From positions 1 through 8,841 of the forward strand of contig JBDHZU010000082.1 in the NCBI GenBank assembly GCA_039812085.1: a stretch of DNA of 8,841 nucleotides. Reading direction: 5' to 3'. The stretch comes from JBDHZU01 sp039812085. Lineage in GTDB: Bacteria; Actinomycetota; Actinomycetes; S36-B12; UBA10799. The position numbers and the translations under genes were made by a program. Below are positions 1 to 7,218 of the stretch, in pieces; position 1 is the stretch's first letter, and each line of letters starts with the position of its first letter. The notes below the pieces were generated by a model. It was not told where the DNA came from and ran no database searches. It worked only from the letters and a program-made list of their open reading frames with translations.

Positions 1-2069
1 ATTGCCGTGCTGACCCGCACCGGTCTGCAGGCCCAAGAGATCCACCAGGCATTGGGTCAGGCAGGTATCCCCGCAGTCTTTGCGGTGGATCATCCGTGCT
101 CGCCACGCAGGCGGCATCCGACTGGCAACTGTTGCTGGAAGCCATGTCTGATCCCAGTGATGCAGTCGCGTTACGGCGACTCGCGATGTCCCGATTCATT
201 GGGTTGTCCGCTGCAGTTTTGGCCGCAGACCCGGAAGCCGCCGTCACGCGGGCAGCACGGGTGGCGATGGCAGCCCGACGTGCGTGGGACGAGCGGGGGG
301 TGTCAGCGATCCTGCCCGTGGTCGATGCCGAGACCGGATGGGAACAAGAACTACTCAGTCGCCCAGGCGGCGAACGGTTACTCACTGACTTCCGGCATCT
401 GTCGCAACTACTGACGACAGCCGTCGTCAGTGAGCATCGTGGACTGACGGGTCTGTTGGACATTCTGAATAGCGGTCTGGAGGACAGTGAGGACGCCGAT
501 GCGCTGACATCTCGTCGGCTAGAGACTGAACAGAACGCCGTGACGGTGATGACGGTTCACAAGTCCAAAGGCTTGGAGTTCGGTGTGGTGCTGGTGCCCT
601 TTGGAGCGTTCCCGGCCCGCTTCCGATTGGATCGTGAATATCGGCCCCGAACCTTGCATGACCAGCAAGGCAGACGTTCGGTCTATCTCGGCATGAGTCC
701 TAGCTCAGCGGTGACGCAGTGGTCTGATTCGGAAGATATGGCCGAGGAGATTCGACTGCTTTATGTGGCGATGACTCGAGCTAAACACCAGGTCATCGCG
801 TGGTGGGCGCATCATTCGACCTCGTTCCAAGGTCCGTTGTCCACGTTGTTGTTCAATGGCGATGAACCGTCCGGCAGCGAGGCAGTATCGATGTTGCAGG
901 AACGGTTTGATCCGCAACAAGCAAGCGTTCGACTGGTCGACCGTGATGCAGCCGTCAACGTGACGGCTATCAGTGATTCTTCGTCCACGGTGGAGTCAGG
1001 AACGTTGCAAGTCGCTGACTTTGATCGGATTCTTGATACCAGTTGGCGACGCTACTCATTCAGTTCCTTGACTGCTGCTGTGCACGATGCGCAACAGGTT
1101 GCCGCCACGAGTGAACCCAGCATTGACCTGCGAGCTGACGAGTTTGACGTTCCCGACCCCACCGAGGAAGAAGACCCAGCCACGATCGGTGGCGACTTCG
1201 ATGCGGGACAGGCGGCAGGTGTCGCCTCCCCAATGGCCGAGCTCCCCATGGGTGCCCATTTTGGAACTCTGGTCCACGAATTGTTCGAGCTAGTTGATCT
1301 ATCTGCTGCCGATGCAGACGAACAGTTGTCTGCGCATCTCGAATATGCGTTGTCGGATCAGTCGTTCCCTGAGCTGACTGCCGAACAGTTGGCACGGGCG
1401 ATCACGCCCAGCACGAACACCCCGTTGGGTCCGCTGGCTCGAGGTATGACCCTGCGCCAGATTCGCCGTTCGGACCTACTCGCTGAGTTGGATTTTGAAC
1501 TACCGTTCGCTGACGCTGAAGAGCAATCCGTCAGATTGCAGCAGGTCGTTGATCTACTTAGAGAATTCGGACGCAATGACCCGTTCCTTGCTCAGTACGC
1601 GCAAGCGTTGGCCGATAGCGGTGTGGTGGATCGAGTCGTCTCCGGATTCCTCAACGGTTCGATTGACGCGCTGATTCGAGTGCATGATCCCGAGTCCGGA
1701 ACAGATCGCTTTATCGTCGCCGACTACAAGACGAACTGGTTGGGGCCGTGGGGTTCCGATGGGCGAGCACCGCTACTGGTCGATCACTACAACCAGTCAG
1801 CCATGGAGCAGGCGATGATCGTTGCGCACTATCCGCTACAGGCAATGTTGTACGCGGTGGCGGTGCATCGGTATCTGAGTTGGCGGCTGCCGAACTACGA
1901 CCCGCAGGTCAATCTCGGGGGAGTGCTGTATCTGTTCCTGCGTGGCATGGCTGGGCCAGAAGTGATGACAACTGAACCCGGGTTGGGCACAGGCGTATTT
2001 AGCTGGCAGCCAGCGCCCGCACTGATCGTGGCGCTCTCCGATGTGTTTGCCGGAGGTGGGTCGTCGTGA
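1..2069 (+). CDS. recB: RecB, exonuclease V beta subunit (3' part, frame broken near base 84)
   Basis: This is the C-terminal two thirds or so of RecB, the 3'-5' helicase and nuclease subunit of RecBCD, which processes DNA double-strand ends. The N-terminal Walker A region lies outside the window. Bases 1-84 read in frame 1 as UvrD/RecB-like sequence (IAVLTRTGLQAQEIHQALGQ, then AGIPAVFA); the match continues in frame 3 as GGSSVLATQAASDWQLLLEA, so one base seems to be missing. The long open stretch begins at a GTG at 96, but that is probably an internal codon. Numbering from that GTG: helicase motif V MTVHKSKGLEF at 152-162, motif VI YVAMTRAKH around 223-231, then the nuclease domain with H394 (GTLVHELFE), D524 (GSIDALIR), D543 and K545 (VADYKTNWLG), and a family-typical GGVLYLFLRGMAG near the C terminus. 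The H/D/DxK residues match the RecB nuclease site, so the enzyme should be catalytically competent if the frame is intact. It overlaps recD by 4 nt. Identity is very secure; intactness is not. Confidence 0.93.
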   Translation, partial: CRADPHRSAGPRDPPGIGSGRYPRSLCGGSSVLATQAASDWQLLLEAMSDPSDAVALRRLAMSRFIGLSAAVLAADPEAAVTRAARVAMAARRAWDERGVSAILPVVDAETGWEQELLSRPGGERLLTDFRHLSQLLTTAVVSEHRGLTGLLDILNSGLEDSEDADALTSRRLETEQNAVTVMTVHKSKGLEFGVVLVPFGAFPARFRLDREYRPRTLHDQQGRRSVYLGMSPSSAVTQWSDSEDMAEEIRLLYVAMTRAKHQVIAWWAHHSTSFQGPLSTLLFNGDEPSGSEAVSMLQERFDPQQASVRLVDRDAAVNVTAISDSSSTVESGTLQVADFDRILDTSWRRYSFSSLTAAVHDAQQVAATSEPSIDLRADEFDVPDPTEEEDPATIGGDFDAGQAAGVASPMAELPMGAHFGTLVHELFELVDLSAADADEQLSAHLEYALSDQSFPELTAEQLARAITPSTNTPLGPLARGMTLRQIRRSDLLAELDFELPFADAEEQSVRLQQVVDLLREFGRNDPFLAQYAQALADSGVVDRVVSGFLNGSIDALIRVHDPESGTDRFIVADYKTNWLGPWGSDGRAPLLVDHYNQSAMEQAMIVAHYPLQAMLYAVAVHRYLSWRLPNYDPQVNLGGVLYLFLRGMAGPEVMTTEPGLGTGVFSWQPAPALIVALSDVFAGGGSS
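81..87 (+). other. Apparent single-base deletion (frameshift) in recB
   Basis: Reading frame 1 up to GCG at 82-84 and frame 3 from GGT at 84-86 gives one continuous RecB-like protein, PAVFA then GGSSVLATQ. Restoring one G (TGCGGGTGG instead of TGCGGTGG) joins the two frames. Frame 1 after this point (HPCSPRRRHPTGNCC) and frame 3 before it (CRADPHRSAGPRDPPG) do not look like RecB. A lost base in a short G run suggests an assembly or sequencing error, but a real mutation is possible. No canonical slippery heptamer for programmed -1 frameshifting is present. Confidence 0.8.
2052..2058 (+). promoter_or_regulatory. Ribosome binding site for recD inside the end of recB
   Basis: GGAGGTG lies 7 nt upstream of the GTG at 2066 and inside the last codons of recB. 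It is a strong Shine-Dalgarno match and fixes the GTG as the recD start. With the GTGA overlap it indicates translational coupling of recB and recD. Confidence 0.8.
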
Positions 2070-3898
2070 AATTGGTGAAGCAATTCGTCGATCAAGCGGC
2101 ATTAACGCCGGCTGATCTGCAGATCGCCAAGGTACTGATGCGAATGTCCGGAGAGAACGACGATCGAGTGGGACTGGCTGCTGCGCTGGTTGCACAAGCA
2201 AGTCGTGCGGGATCGGTCTGCATTGACCTCACTACTGTTGCCGACACCTTGGTGACAGACGAACAGTTGGTCGAATCCGAGTCGTTGCCCTGGCCGGATC
2301 CACAGAGTTGGCTTACAGCTTGCCGCGACAGCGTCATGGTGACGACCGATCCCACGCACGGACAGGTCCGTCCGCTCGTAATGGAAGACAGCCGGCTCTG
2401 GCTGGATCGTGGATGGCAGCTTGAACGCCGAGTCGCTGACGATGTTGCTCAGCGATTGTCTGCAGAGCTATTCGAGGTAGATGTCGCCCACGCTCGTGAG
2501 GTCATTGACGGACTGTGGCCACCGGTCGATGACCAGGTGCCGCCATTCCGGCCTCGACTGGCAGCAGCAACCGCATTGGTTTCGCGTTTCACTGTGGTCT
2601 GCGGGGGTCCCGGTACAGGCAAGACCACCACGGTCGCTCGCCAACTCGCTATGTTCGCGCGACTATCTGGGCTTGACCGTCCGCTGCGAATCGCGCTCAC
2701 TGCGCCAACGGGTAAAGCATCTGCCCGTCTTGCCGAGGCAGTGCAGACCGAACTGAAACTGCTTGATGTTCCGGTGGGGTCTCTGGCCATTGACCAGTTG
2801 ACGATTCAGCGCCTGCTGGGTGGCTACGCCCCGAACTATCGACACACAGCTGACAACCCGTTGCCTCACGATGTGGTCATCGTTGACGAGTCGTCCATGA
2901 TCTCGATTGAACTAATGGCCAGTCTGTTGGATGCGGTTCGTCCTGCGTCGCGCGTCGTGCTGTTGGGTGACCCCAACCAACTCGCACCAGTTGAGGCCGG
3001 TGCGGTCCTCGCCGATGTGGTGGCCGCCCCGGTCGATCCGGTTCGTTGTGAACGGCTCGATGCTGCCGTTCGCCAGATCGTGCCAGATGACGCAGATACC
3101 TCGGTTGGCAATGCGGTCGTCGAGCTGAACCGAACCTGGCGTTTCGGCGGAGCAATTGCCGATCTGGCTGCCGCCATCGTGGCAGGGGATTCCGATCAGG
3201 TGCTCGCCGTGGTCGATGCTCAACAGCGTCTGGCGGCTTCGGAACGAGAAATCGAGTTCATCGAGGGAGACGCGCTGACGAGTTCCGATCTGACGGGGCT
3301 GGAATCGTTACGGGCTGATGTGGTGCGAAACGTTCGTGAGGTCACCGAACTGGCTCAGCAAGGGAAGGCCGCTGCCGCCCTGGACGAACTCGATTCCCAT
3401 CGCCTGTTCTGTGCTCATCGGCGAGGTCCATACGGTGTGCAACGGTGGGCTCGGCAGGTCCAAGAGTGGGTGAATGACAACGATCATTCCCACGTCTGGA
3501 ACAAATGGGTTGTCGGCCAGCCGCTTCTCATCGTGAAGAACGACAAAACCCAAGGCCTGTTCAACGGGGATACCGGAGTTGTGATTGCCAGCGATGGGCG
3601 TCTGCGGGCTGTGTTTGAACGAACAGACAATCCGCGACAGTTCGCCCCGGATCTGCTTCCCGCGGTGGAGACGGTTTACGCCATGACCGTTCACAAAGGT
3701 CAGGGAAGCCAATACACATCAGTTTCTGTGATCCTGCCTGCCCCAGAATCTCCGCTGCTGACTCGACAAATGCTCTACACCGCAGTGACCCGTGCCAAGA
3801 AGTCGGTTCGTTTGGTGGGAACGAGAGAGTCGCTGGTCGCCGCCGTTCACAACACGGTGAATCGGGCCAGTGGGTTGCCGTCACGGCTCGGTGTTTAG
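2066..3898 (+). CDS. recD: RecD, exonuclease V alpha subunit (5'-3' helicase)
   Basis: A complete 610-aa RecD, the 5'-3' superfamily 1B helicase motor of RecBCD. After an N-terminal RecB/RecC-contacting region (about 1-160), the helicase motifs follow in order: Walker A GGPGTGKT at 180-187 with K186, motif Ia LTAPTGKASARLAEA, Walker B VVIVDESSM with D274 and E275, motif III VVLLGDPNQLAPVEAG, motif IV LNRTWRF, motif V YAMTVHKGQGSQ, and motif VI YTAVTRAKK with R576. All expected catalytic residues are present and the length is normal for bacterial RecD. The GTG start is supported by the GGAGGTG site 7 nt upstream and by the 4-nt GTGA overlap with recB, the usual arrangement of a recCBD operon. 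Its TAG stop overlaps the stop of the convergent NTF2-like gene by 4 bp, leaving no room for an intergenic terminator. The closest alternative, a RecD2/AAA helicase, is unlikely because recB is directly adjacent. Confidence 0.96.
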   Translation: MKLVKQFVDQAALTPADLQIAKVLMRMSGENDDRVGLAAALVAQASRAGSVCIDLTTVADTLVTDEQLVESESLPWPDPQSWLTACRDSVMVTTDPTHGQVRPLVMEDSRLWLDRGWQLERRVADDVAQRLSAELFEVDVAHAREVIDGLWPPVDDQVPPFRPRLAAATALVSRFTVVCGGPGTGKTTTVARQLAMFARLSGLDRPLRIALTAPTGKASARLAEAVQTELKLLDVPVGSLAIDQLTIQRLLGGYAPNYRHTADNPLPHDVVIVDESSMISIELMASLLDAVRPASRVVLLGDPNQLAPVEAGAVLADVVAAPVDPVRCERLDAAVRQIVPDDADTSVGNAVVELNRTWRFGGAIADLAAAIVAGDSDQVLAVVDAQQRLAASEREIEFIEGDALTSSDLTGLESLRADVVRNVREVTELAQQGKAAAALDELDSHRLFCAHRRGPYGVQRWARQVQEWVNDNDHSHVWNKWVVGQPLLIVKNDKTQGLFNGDTGVVIASDGRLRAVFERTDNPRQFAPDLLPAVETVYAMTVHKGQGSQYTSVSVILPAPESPLLTRQMLYTAVTRAKKSVRLVGTRESLVAAVHNTVNRASGLPSRLGV

Positions 3899-4380
3899 TT
3901 GATCCGGCGTTGGAAGACATCCAGTTGACGGTGAACCAAACGGCGCAATACAAATCCTGGGATAGGTGTGTGCGCAGAGATTGACCCGACCGGGCCGAAA
4001 GCTTGCCCACACCATGATCGGAAATCGAAATTGTCGTTATGCGTGACGATCAATCCGTCCCGGAACTCAAACGATGCATCTACTTCGTTGTGGATTTTGC
4101 GCCCCGTGCTGAACGTGTAGTCCGCAACCCAATGGGCTGAGCCAGTTTGATCGTCGGCAGTGATATTGCTGGCAGACACGGTGAGGTCCTTGCCGATCTT
4201 GCAGAGCATTCGCCACATGTCTTTGGCTCGGCGTCCGCGCAATGTGCCGAACACGGGATCGTGAAAGGTGATGTCTGGGTGGTAGCAAGCAGCCATCGCA
4301 TCGGCATCGCGTCGAGAGAAGGCGTCGTAGAAAGTCGTGATCAGTTCGCTGTTGTGAGTTGCTGAAGGTTCCGTAGCCAC
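3895..4380 (-). CDS. NTF2/SnoaL-like fold protein (ketosteroid isomerase-like superfamily)
   Basis: A 161-aa protein of the nuclear transport factor 2/SnoaL-like superfamily, small alpha+beta cone-shaped proteins that include isomerases, cyclases and many with no known reaction. Visible features are an N-terminal helix LITTFYDAFSRRDADAMAAC (14-32), the hallmark YHPDITFHDPVFGTLRG (33-49), the strand SAHWVADYTF (81-90) and DASFEFRDGLIVTHNDNFDF (101-120), then a basic C-terminal helix (143-161). This matches a widespread bacterial group annotated only as nuclear transport factor 2 family protein, so substrate and reaction cannot be given. The start is a GTG 2 bp after the stop of the NERD gene, and only a weak ribosome site (GAAAG, well upstream) is visible, so expression probably depends on coupling to that gene. 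Family assignment is secure; function is open. Confidence 0.9.
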   Translation of the reverse strand: MATEPSATHNSELITTFYDAFSRRDADAMAACYHPDITFHDPVFGTLRGRRAKDMWRMLCKIGKDLTVSASNITADDQTGSAHWVADYTFSTGRKIHNEVDASFEFRDGLIVTHNDNFDFRSWCGQAFGPVGSISAHTPIPGFVLRRLVHRQLDVFQRRIN

Positions 4381-4382
4381 GG

Positions 4383-5264
4383 TCAGGATGCTTTCACAGA
4401 GCCTGGATTGTCGTAGGCGGCACTGGCTTCAAACGCGCCAGGTTCGAACTGACTGCGCTGCTGCTGTTCCACGAGTGCAACGGGGACTTGCGGGGCAGTG
4501 CTCTCTTGTCGGTTCTCTTGTTGTGCGGGTACCTGGGGCGAGTCGCTTGTGCGGCAGGCGGTGGATTGCGTGATGCCGCGACCGCTCCACACGTCAGGAT
4601 TCCGGGCGGCATCGATGAGTTCCCACACGGCATCGCTACCGATAACCCCTGGATGGGCCATGATCGTCTCGTTGATGGTCTGTGTCGTGGACACTTCGAT
4701 GTCCTGCGTGAGGTCTCCCATGATCAGGCGGCACTGACCACGTCCATCCAAGACGACTAGATGGGCTGAAACCGGGACTTCCCACCGAACGGTCTTGGAC
4801 AGTTGTCGTCGAACCAGCCCGGCTTGGCGACGAACCTCGCGCAGCAGGGGAGTAGGCGTTCCGTCAATCGTGGCTGACTCGCCGTCGAGCCAAAGAGTCT
4901 GACGAGGGAATTGGCGGGTTTCGATGCAATGCACACCGGTCGGTCCGATCACCAAGTGATCAACGTCGGTGGCGTACTCGATCAATTCGATGGAGTGCAG
5001 AACGGCGTGCCCTTGTTTGGCGAGCTGATTGAGGCGGGAACCGATCAGTTGTTCGGCGCGAGCCTGTTGGCGCCAAGCGGTTTCCCAACTCGATGCGGGC
5101 CGCCAGCGACCGAGGGCACCTTTGCCGGCATCAGCCAGTCCGCGCTCACGTACTTCCGTTGCCCGATCGAGGGCAAACTGTCCTGGGGCGTGAGTGATCA
5201 AGTCCCCGATGGGTGCCGAGTCATCAGCAACGGAATCGCCGCTTCGTGGCAGTGGAACACTCAC
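4383..5264 (-). CDS. NERD-domain protein with altered active-site motif
   Basis: A 293-aa cytosolic protein with a central NERD (nuclease-related) domain at about residues 65-185. E71 (QARAEQLIGSRL), the strand VLHSIELI (88-95), D102 in DVDHLVIGPTGVHCIETRQF (100-119) and the later HLVVLDGRGQCRLIMGD (168-184) follow the NERD pattern. NERD proteins are predicted nucleases of the restriction-endonuclease-like fold, with an E, a D and a (D/E)xK motif. Here the last motif is E115-T-R117, with arginine in place of the usual lysine, so catalysis may be weakened or lost. Residues 1-60 are poorly conserved and the tail from about 232 is Gln/Ser/Pro-rich and probably disordered. There is no signal peptide or membrane segment. 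The start is a GTG at 5264-5262 with only a weak AAAG site; a later start is possible. It is divergent from the persulfide operon and precedes the NTF2-like gene by 2 bp. The role is unknown. Confidence 0.85.
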   Translation of the reverse strand: MSVPLPRSGDSVADDSAPIGDLITHAPGQFALDRATEVRERGLADAGKGALGRWRPASSWETAWRQQARAEQLIGSRLNQLAKQGHAVLHSIELIEYATDVDHLVIGPTGVHCIETRQFPRQTLWLDGESATIDGTPTPLLREVRRQAGLVRRQLSKTVRWEVPVSAHLVVLDGRGQCRLIMGDLTQDIEVSTTQTINETIMAHPGVIGSDAVWELIDAARNPDVWSGRGITQSTACRTSDSPQVPAQQENRQESTAPQVPVALVEQQQRSQFEPGAFEASAAYDNPGSVKAS

Positions 5265-5303
5265 GATCTTTACATTCGGCAGAGATTTGGAAAACCTTAA
5301 GCT

Positions 5304-5331
5304 TTGACTCCTATACCCCTGGGGGTATAGT
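5304..5331 (+). promoter_or_regulatory. Promoter of the persulfide operon (leaderless type)
   Basis: A -35 box TTGACT (5304-5309) and a -10 box TATAGT (5326-5331) are separated by 16 nt, close to the sigma-70/SigA consensus. The end of the -10 is 7 nt before the ATG at 5339, so transcription would start at or next to the A of the ATG. No Shine-Dalgarno sequence lies in front of that ATG. This predicts a leaderless mRNA, common in Actinobacteria. The promoter has not been shown experimentally. Confidence 0.75.
5311..5330 (+). promoter_or_regulatory. CsoR/CstR-family operator overlapping the -10
   Basis: CTATACCCC-TG-GGGGTATAG is an inverted repeat with perfect 9-bp arms and a 2-nt centre. The AT-rich ends with a C-run/G-run core are typical of operators bound by CsoR/CstR/RcnR-family tetramers. 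It fills the spacer between -35 and -10 and covers most of the -10, so a bound repressor would block RNA polymerase. A regulator of this family is encoded at the end of the same operon, which indicates autorepression. I saw no second copy in the window. Confidence 0.85.
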
Positions 5332-5338
5332 TCACCTT

Positions 5339-7048
5339 ATGAACCCAGACCCTCGGACGTATGTCGTTGTCGGTGGTGTCGCGGGCGGTGCGTCAGCCGC
5401 CGCGCGACTAAGGCGACTGGATGCCAGCGCCACGATCATCGTGCTGGAAGCCAGCGGGCACGTCTCTTTCGCTAACTGCGGATTGCCGTATCACCTGTCG
5501 GGAGTGATCGCGGAAAGGGACGATCTGCTCCTGCAGACGCCCCAGTCGCTGTGGGATCGATTCCGGTTGGATGTGCGCGTCAACACGACGGCCACGCAGA
5601 TCGATCCTGAGGCTCGCACCGTGACGGTGCTTGATCGCCGCACAAATCAGACCGAGGTTCTCAGTTACGACTCTCTCGTGCTTGCTCCCGGTGCGACTTC
5701 TGTTGTCCCGCCAATCCCAGGTGTGGAACGAGGTTTGACGCTGCGCACTGTGGAAGACCTGGATCGGGTTGCTGATGCGATGCGTGATGCACGCAGTGCG
5801 GTTGTCGTCGGGGCGGGATTCATCGGGTTGGAAGCCGCTGAGAACCTGACCAAGGCCGGAGTGGCCGTCACGGTGGTTGAGCGGGCACCACAAGTTCTCC
5901 CGGTGCTTGATCCAGAGATGAGTGTTCCGTTGCGGGAAGCGATGATTGCCCACGGAATTCGGGTGGAACTCGACTCCTCGGTGACAGAAATAGGTGCCGA
6001 ATCTGTGACCTTGGATGACGGTCGTGTCATTCCTGCCGATCTGGTGCTGTTGTCAGTCGGGGTAAAGCCGCGTATTGATCTTGCGGTCACAGCCGGTGTT
6101 GCGATCGGGCCGCGCGGTGGAATTGTCGTCGATGAGTACATGCGGACCTCCGTCCCAGGGATCTGGGCAGTGGGGGATGCCGTTGAACAAGTCGATGCGC
6201 TGGGTTCAGACGCGGTCCTCGTGCCGTTGGCGAATCTCGCGAATCGACAAGGTCGTCGTGCGGCTGACGACATTGCCAGTGAGGTCACCGGATGGTCTGC
6301 TGTTCCCAGCCCTGCGGCTCTGGGAACAGCGATCGTCGGATTGTTCGGGTTGGCAGCCGGAATGGTCGGCGCGAGTCGCCGCCGCCTCGAACAGTCGGGC
6401 CGCAACGTGATGGCGATTCACACCCATCCCAGTTCGCACGCTGGTTACTACCCAGGTGCGGCCACGTTGTCGATGGAGTTGTTGATCGACCCAGACACGG
6501 GAGAGATTCTGGGAGCACAAGCAGTGGGAGCCGACGGGGTTGATAAGCGCATCGATGTGATTTCCACGGCTATGCGTGCGGGATTGACTGCCGAAGATCT
6601 CGCCGATTTGGAACTGGCTTATGCGCCGCAATTCGGTTCGGCCAAGGATCCGATCAATCACCTTGGATTCATTGCCGAGAATCGACGCACCGGGTTGAGT
6701 CCCGCAATTGATGCCCACGAATTAGCCGCGCTGATTGGCACACCGGAGCAACCGTTGATCGTGGATGTTCGTGACGTGGAAGAAGTCCAACGTGACGGGA
6801 CGCTTCCGACTGCGCAGGTCATCCCATTGAACAAACTGCGGGATTCTCTTGATGAGCTCCACGGGCACCAGGTCGTCGTCTTGTGCGCGGTCGGTCAGCG
6901 TGGACATGTGGCAACGACCTTGCTGCGGGCGCATGGGATAGATGCCCGCAACCTTGATGGCGGCTACTCGACCTGGATCCAGTCAGAACCAACGACCACT
7001 CATATAGATAGCGATGACCTCAACAACAAGGAGTTTGCTCATGTGTAG
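5339..7048 (+). CDS. CoA-disulfide/persulfide reductase with C-terminal rhodanese domain (CoADR-RHD)
   Basis: A 569-aa FAD- and NAD(P)H-dependent flavoenzyme of the CoADR-RHD/Npsr type, which reduces CoA disulfide, CoA persulfide or polysulfide and so handles sulfane sulfur in the cytosol. Features in order are the FAD site VVVGGVAGGASAAARL near residue 9, the single redox cysteine C47 in SFANCGLPYHLSG, the NAD(P)H site VVVGAGFIGLEAAENL near 160, FAD motif GIWAVGDAVE, and the conserved tyrosines Y370 (HAGYYPGA) and Y428 (LAYAPQFGSAKDP), 58 residues apart as in characterised members. The rhodanese domain (about 460-550) carries active-site C516 in CAVGQRG. An upstream in-frame start at 5213 would put the promoter and operator inside the gene and antisense to the NERD start; the ATG at 5339 fits the family N terminus and the promoter. 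The gene overlaps the next by 8 nt. Whether the real substrate is CoA-SSH, polysulfide or both cannot be read from sequence. Confidence 0.94.
   Translation: MNPDPRTYVVVGGVAGGASAAARLRRLDASATIIVLEASGHVSFANCGLPYHLSGVIAERDDLLLQTPQSLWDRFRLDVRVNTTATQIDPEARTVTVLDRRTNQTEVLSYDSLVLAPGATSVVPPIPGVERGLTLRTVEDLDRVADAMRDARSAVVVGAGFIGLEAAENLTKAGVAVTVVERAPQVLPVLDPEMSVPLREAMIAHGIRVELDSSVTEIGAESVTLDDGRVIPADLVLLSVGVKPRIDLAVTAGVAIGPRGGIVVDEYMRTSVPGIWAVGDAVEQVDALGSDAVLVPLANLANRQGRRAADDIASEVTGWSAVPSPAALGTAIVGLFGLAAGMVGASRRRLEQSGRNVMAIHTHPSSHAGYYPGAATLSMELLIDPDTGEILGAQAVGADGVDKRIDVISTAMRAGLTAEDLADLELAYAPQFGSAKDPINHLGFIAENRRTGLSPAIDAHELAALIGTPEQPLIVDVRDVEEVQRDGTLPTAQVIPLNKLRDSLDELHGHQVVVLCAVGQRGHVATTLLRAHGIDARNLDGGYSTWIQSEPTTTHIDSDDLNNKEFAHV
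7028..7033 (+). promoter_or_regulatory. Ribosome binding site for the 58-aa Cys-rich protein
   Basis: AAGGAG lies inside the last codons of the reductase gene, 7 nt before the ATG at 7041. It supports that ATG rather than any upstream in-frame codon and argues that the small overlapping gene is translated. Confidence 0.8.
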
Positions 7049-7217
7049 TCCGGCCACCTGTCGAAATTGCGGAAAGACCACCTGGACCGGTTGCGGCCAG
7101 CATGCCGATCAAGTGATGGCATCTGTCGCCAAGGATCAGCGGTGTACCTGTGCAGAACATGCACCGCAGTCGTTCTTCGGCAGCTTGTTCAAGCGCAAGA
7201 CCAAATCGGAGGCATGA
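7041..7217 (+). CDS. Small cysteine-rich protein, function unknown
   Basis: A 58-aa protein with six cysteines (C2, C7, C10, C18, C35, C37) and histidines H21 and H40. The first 40 residues contain CRNCGKTTWTGCGQH and RCTCAEH; the last 18 are basic (FFGSLFKRKTKSEA). CxxC plus CxC with nearby His looks like a small zinc-binding knuckle, or a set of reactive thiols. I recognise the motif CxxCGKTTWxGCGxH as belonging to a short conserved family in Actinobacteria and other organisms that is usually annotated hypothetical; I know of no assigned function. It starts inside the reductase stop region (8-nt overlap) with a good AAGGAG site, and its stop is 1 nt before the regulator's ATG, so it is tightly bound into the operon. 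A role in sulfane-sulfur transfer or storage, or as a zinc/persulfide partner of the reductase, is inference from position only. Confidence 0.88.
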   Translation: MCSPATCRNCGKTTWTGCGQHADQVMASVAKDQRCTCAEHAPQSFFGSLFKRKTKSEA

Positions 7218-7218
7218 C

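Noticed and set aside
81..87. Programmed -1 frameshifting in recB
   Set aside because: There is no X XXY YYZ slippery heptamer and no known precedent in RecB. A lost G is simpler.
7..414. 135-codon plus-strand open frame as a separate gene
   Set aside because: Only its first 28 or so codons resemble RecB. The rest is out-of-frame recB sequence, so it is the product of the frameshift and not a gene.
3561..4010. 149-codon minus-strand open frame spanning the recD end
   Set aside because: It overlaps both recD and the NTF2-like gene, has no ribosome site that I can see, and shows no family features.
5311..5330. Inverted repeat as a terminator
   Set aside because: It sits inside a well-formed promoter, lacks a T-run, and matches the CsoR-family operator pattern.
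5213..5338. Longer N terminus for the reductase starting at 5213
   Set aside because: It would cover the operator and promoter and run antisense to the NERD start, and the added residues do not resemble the family N terminus.
5665..6405. 246-codon open frame on the minus strand
   Set aside because: It lies fully antisense to the reductase gene, whose motifs are intact. Its translation is Arg/Ser/Pro-rich without any recognisable domain, as expected from a shadow frame.
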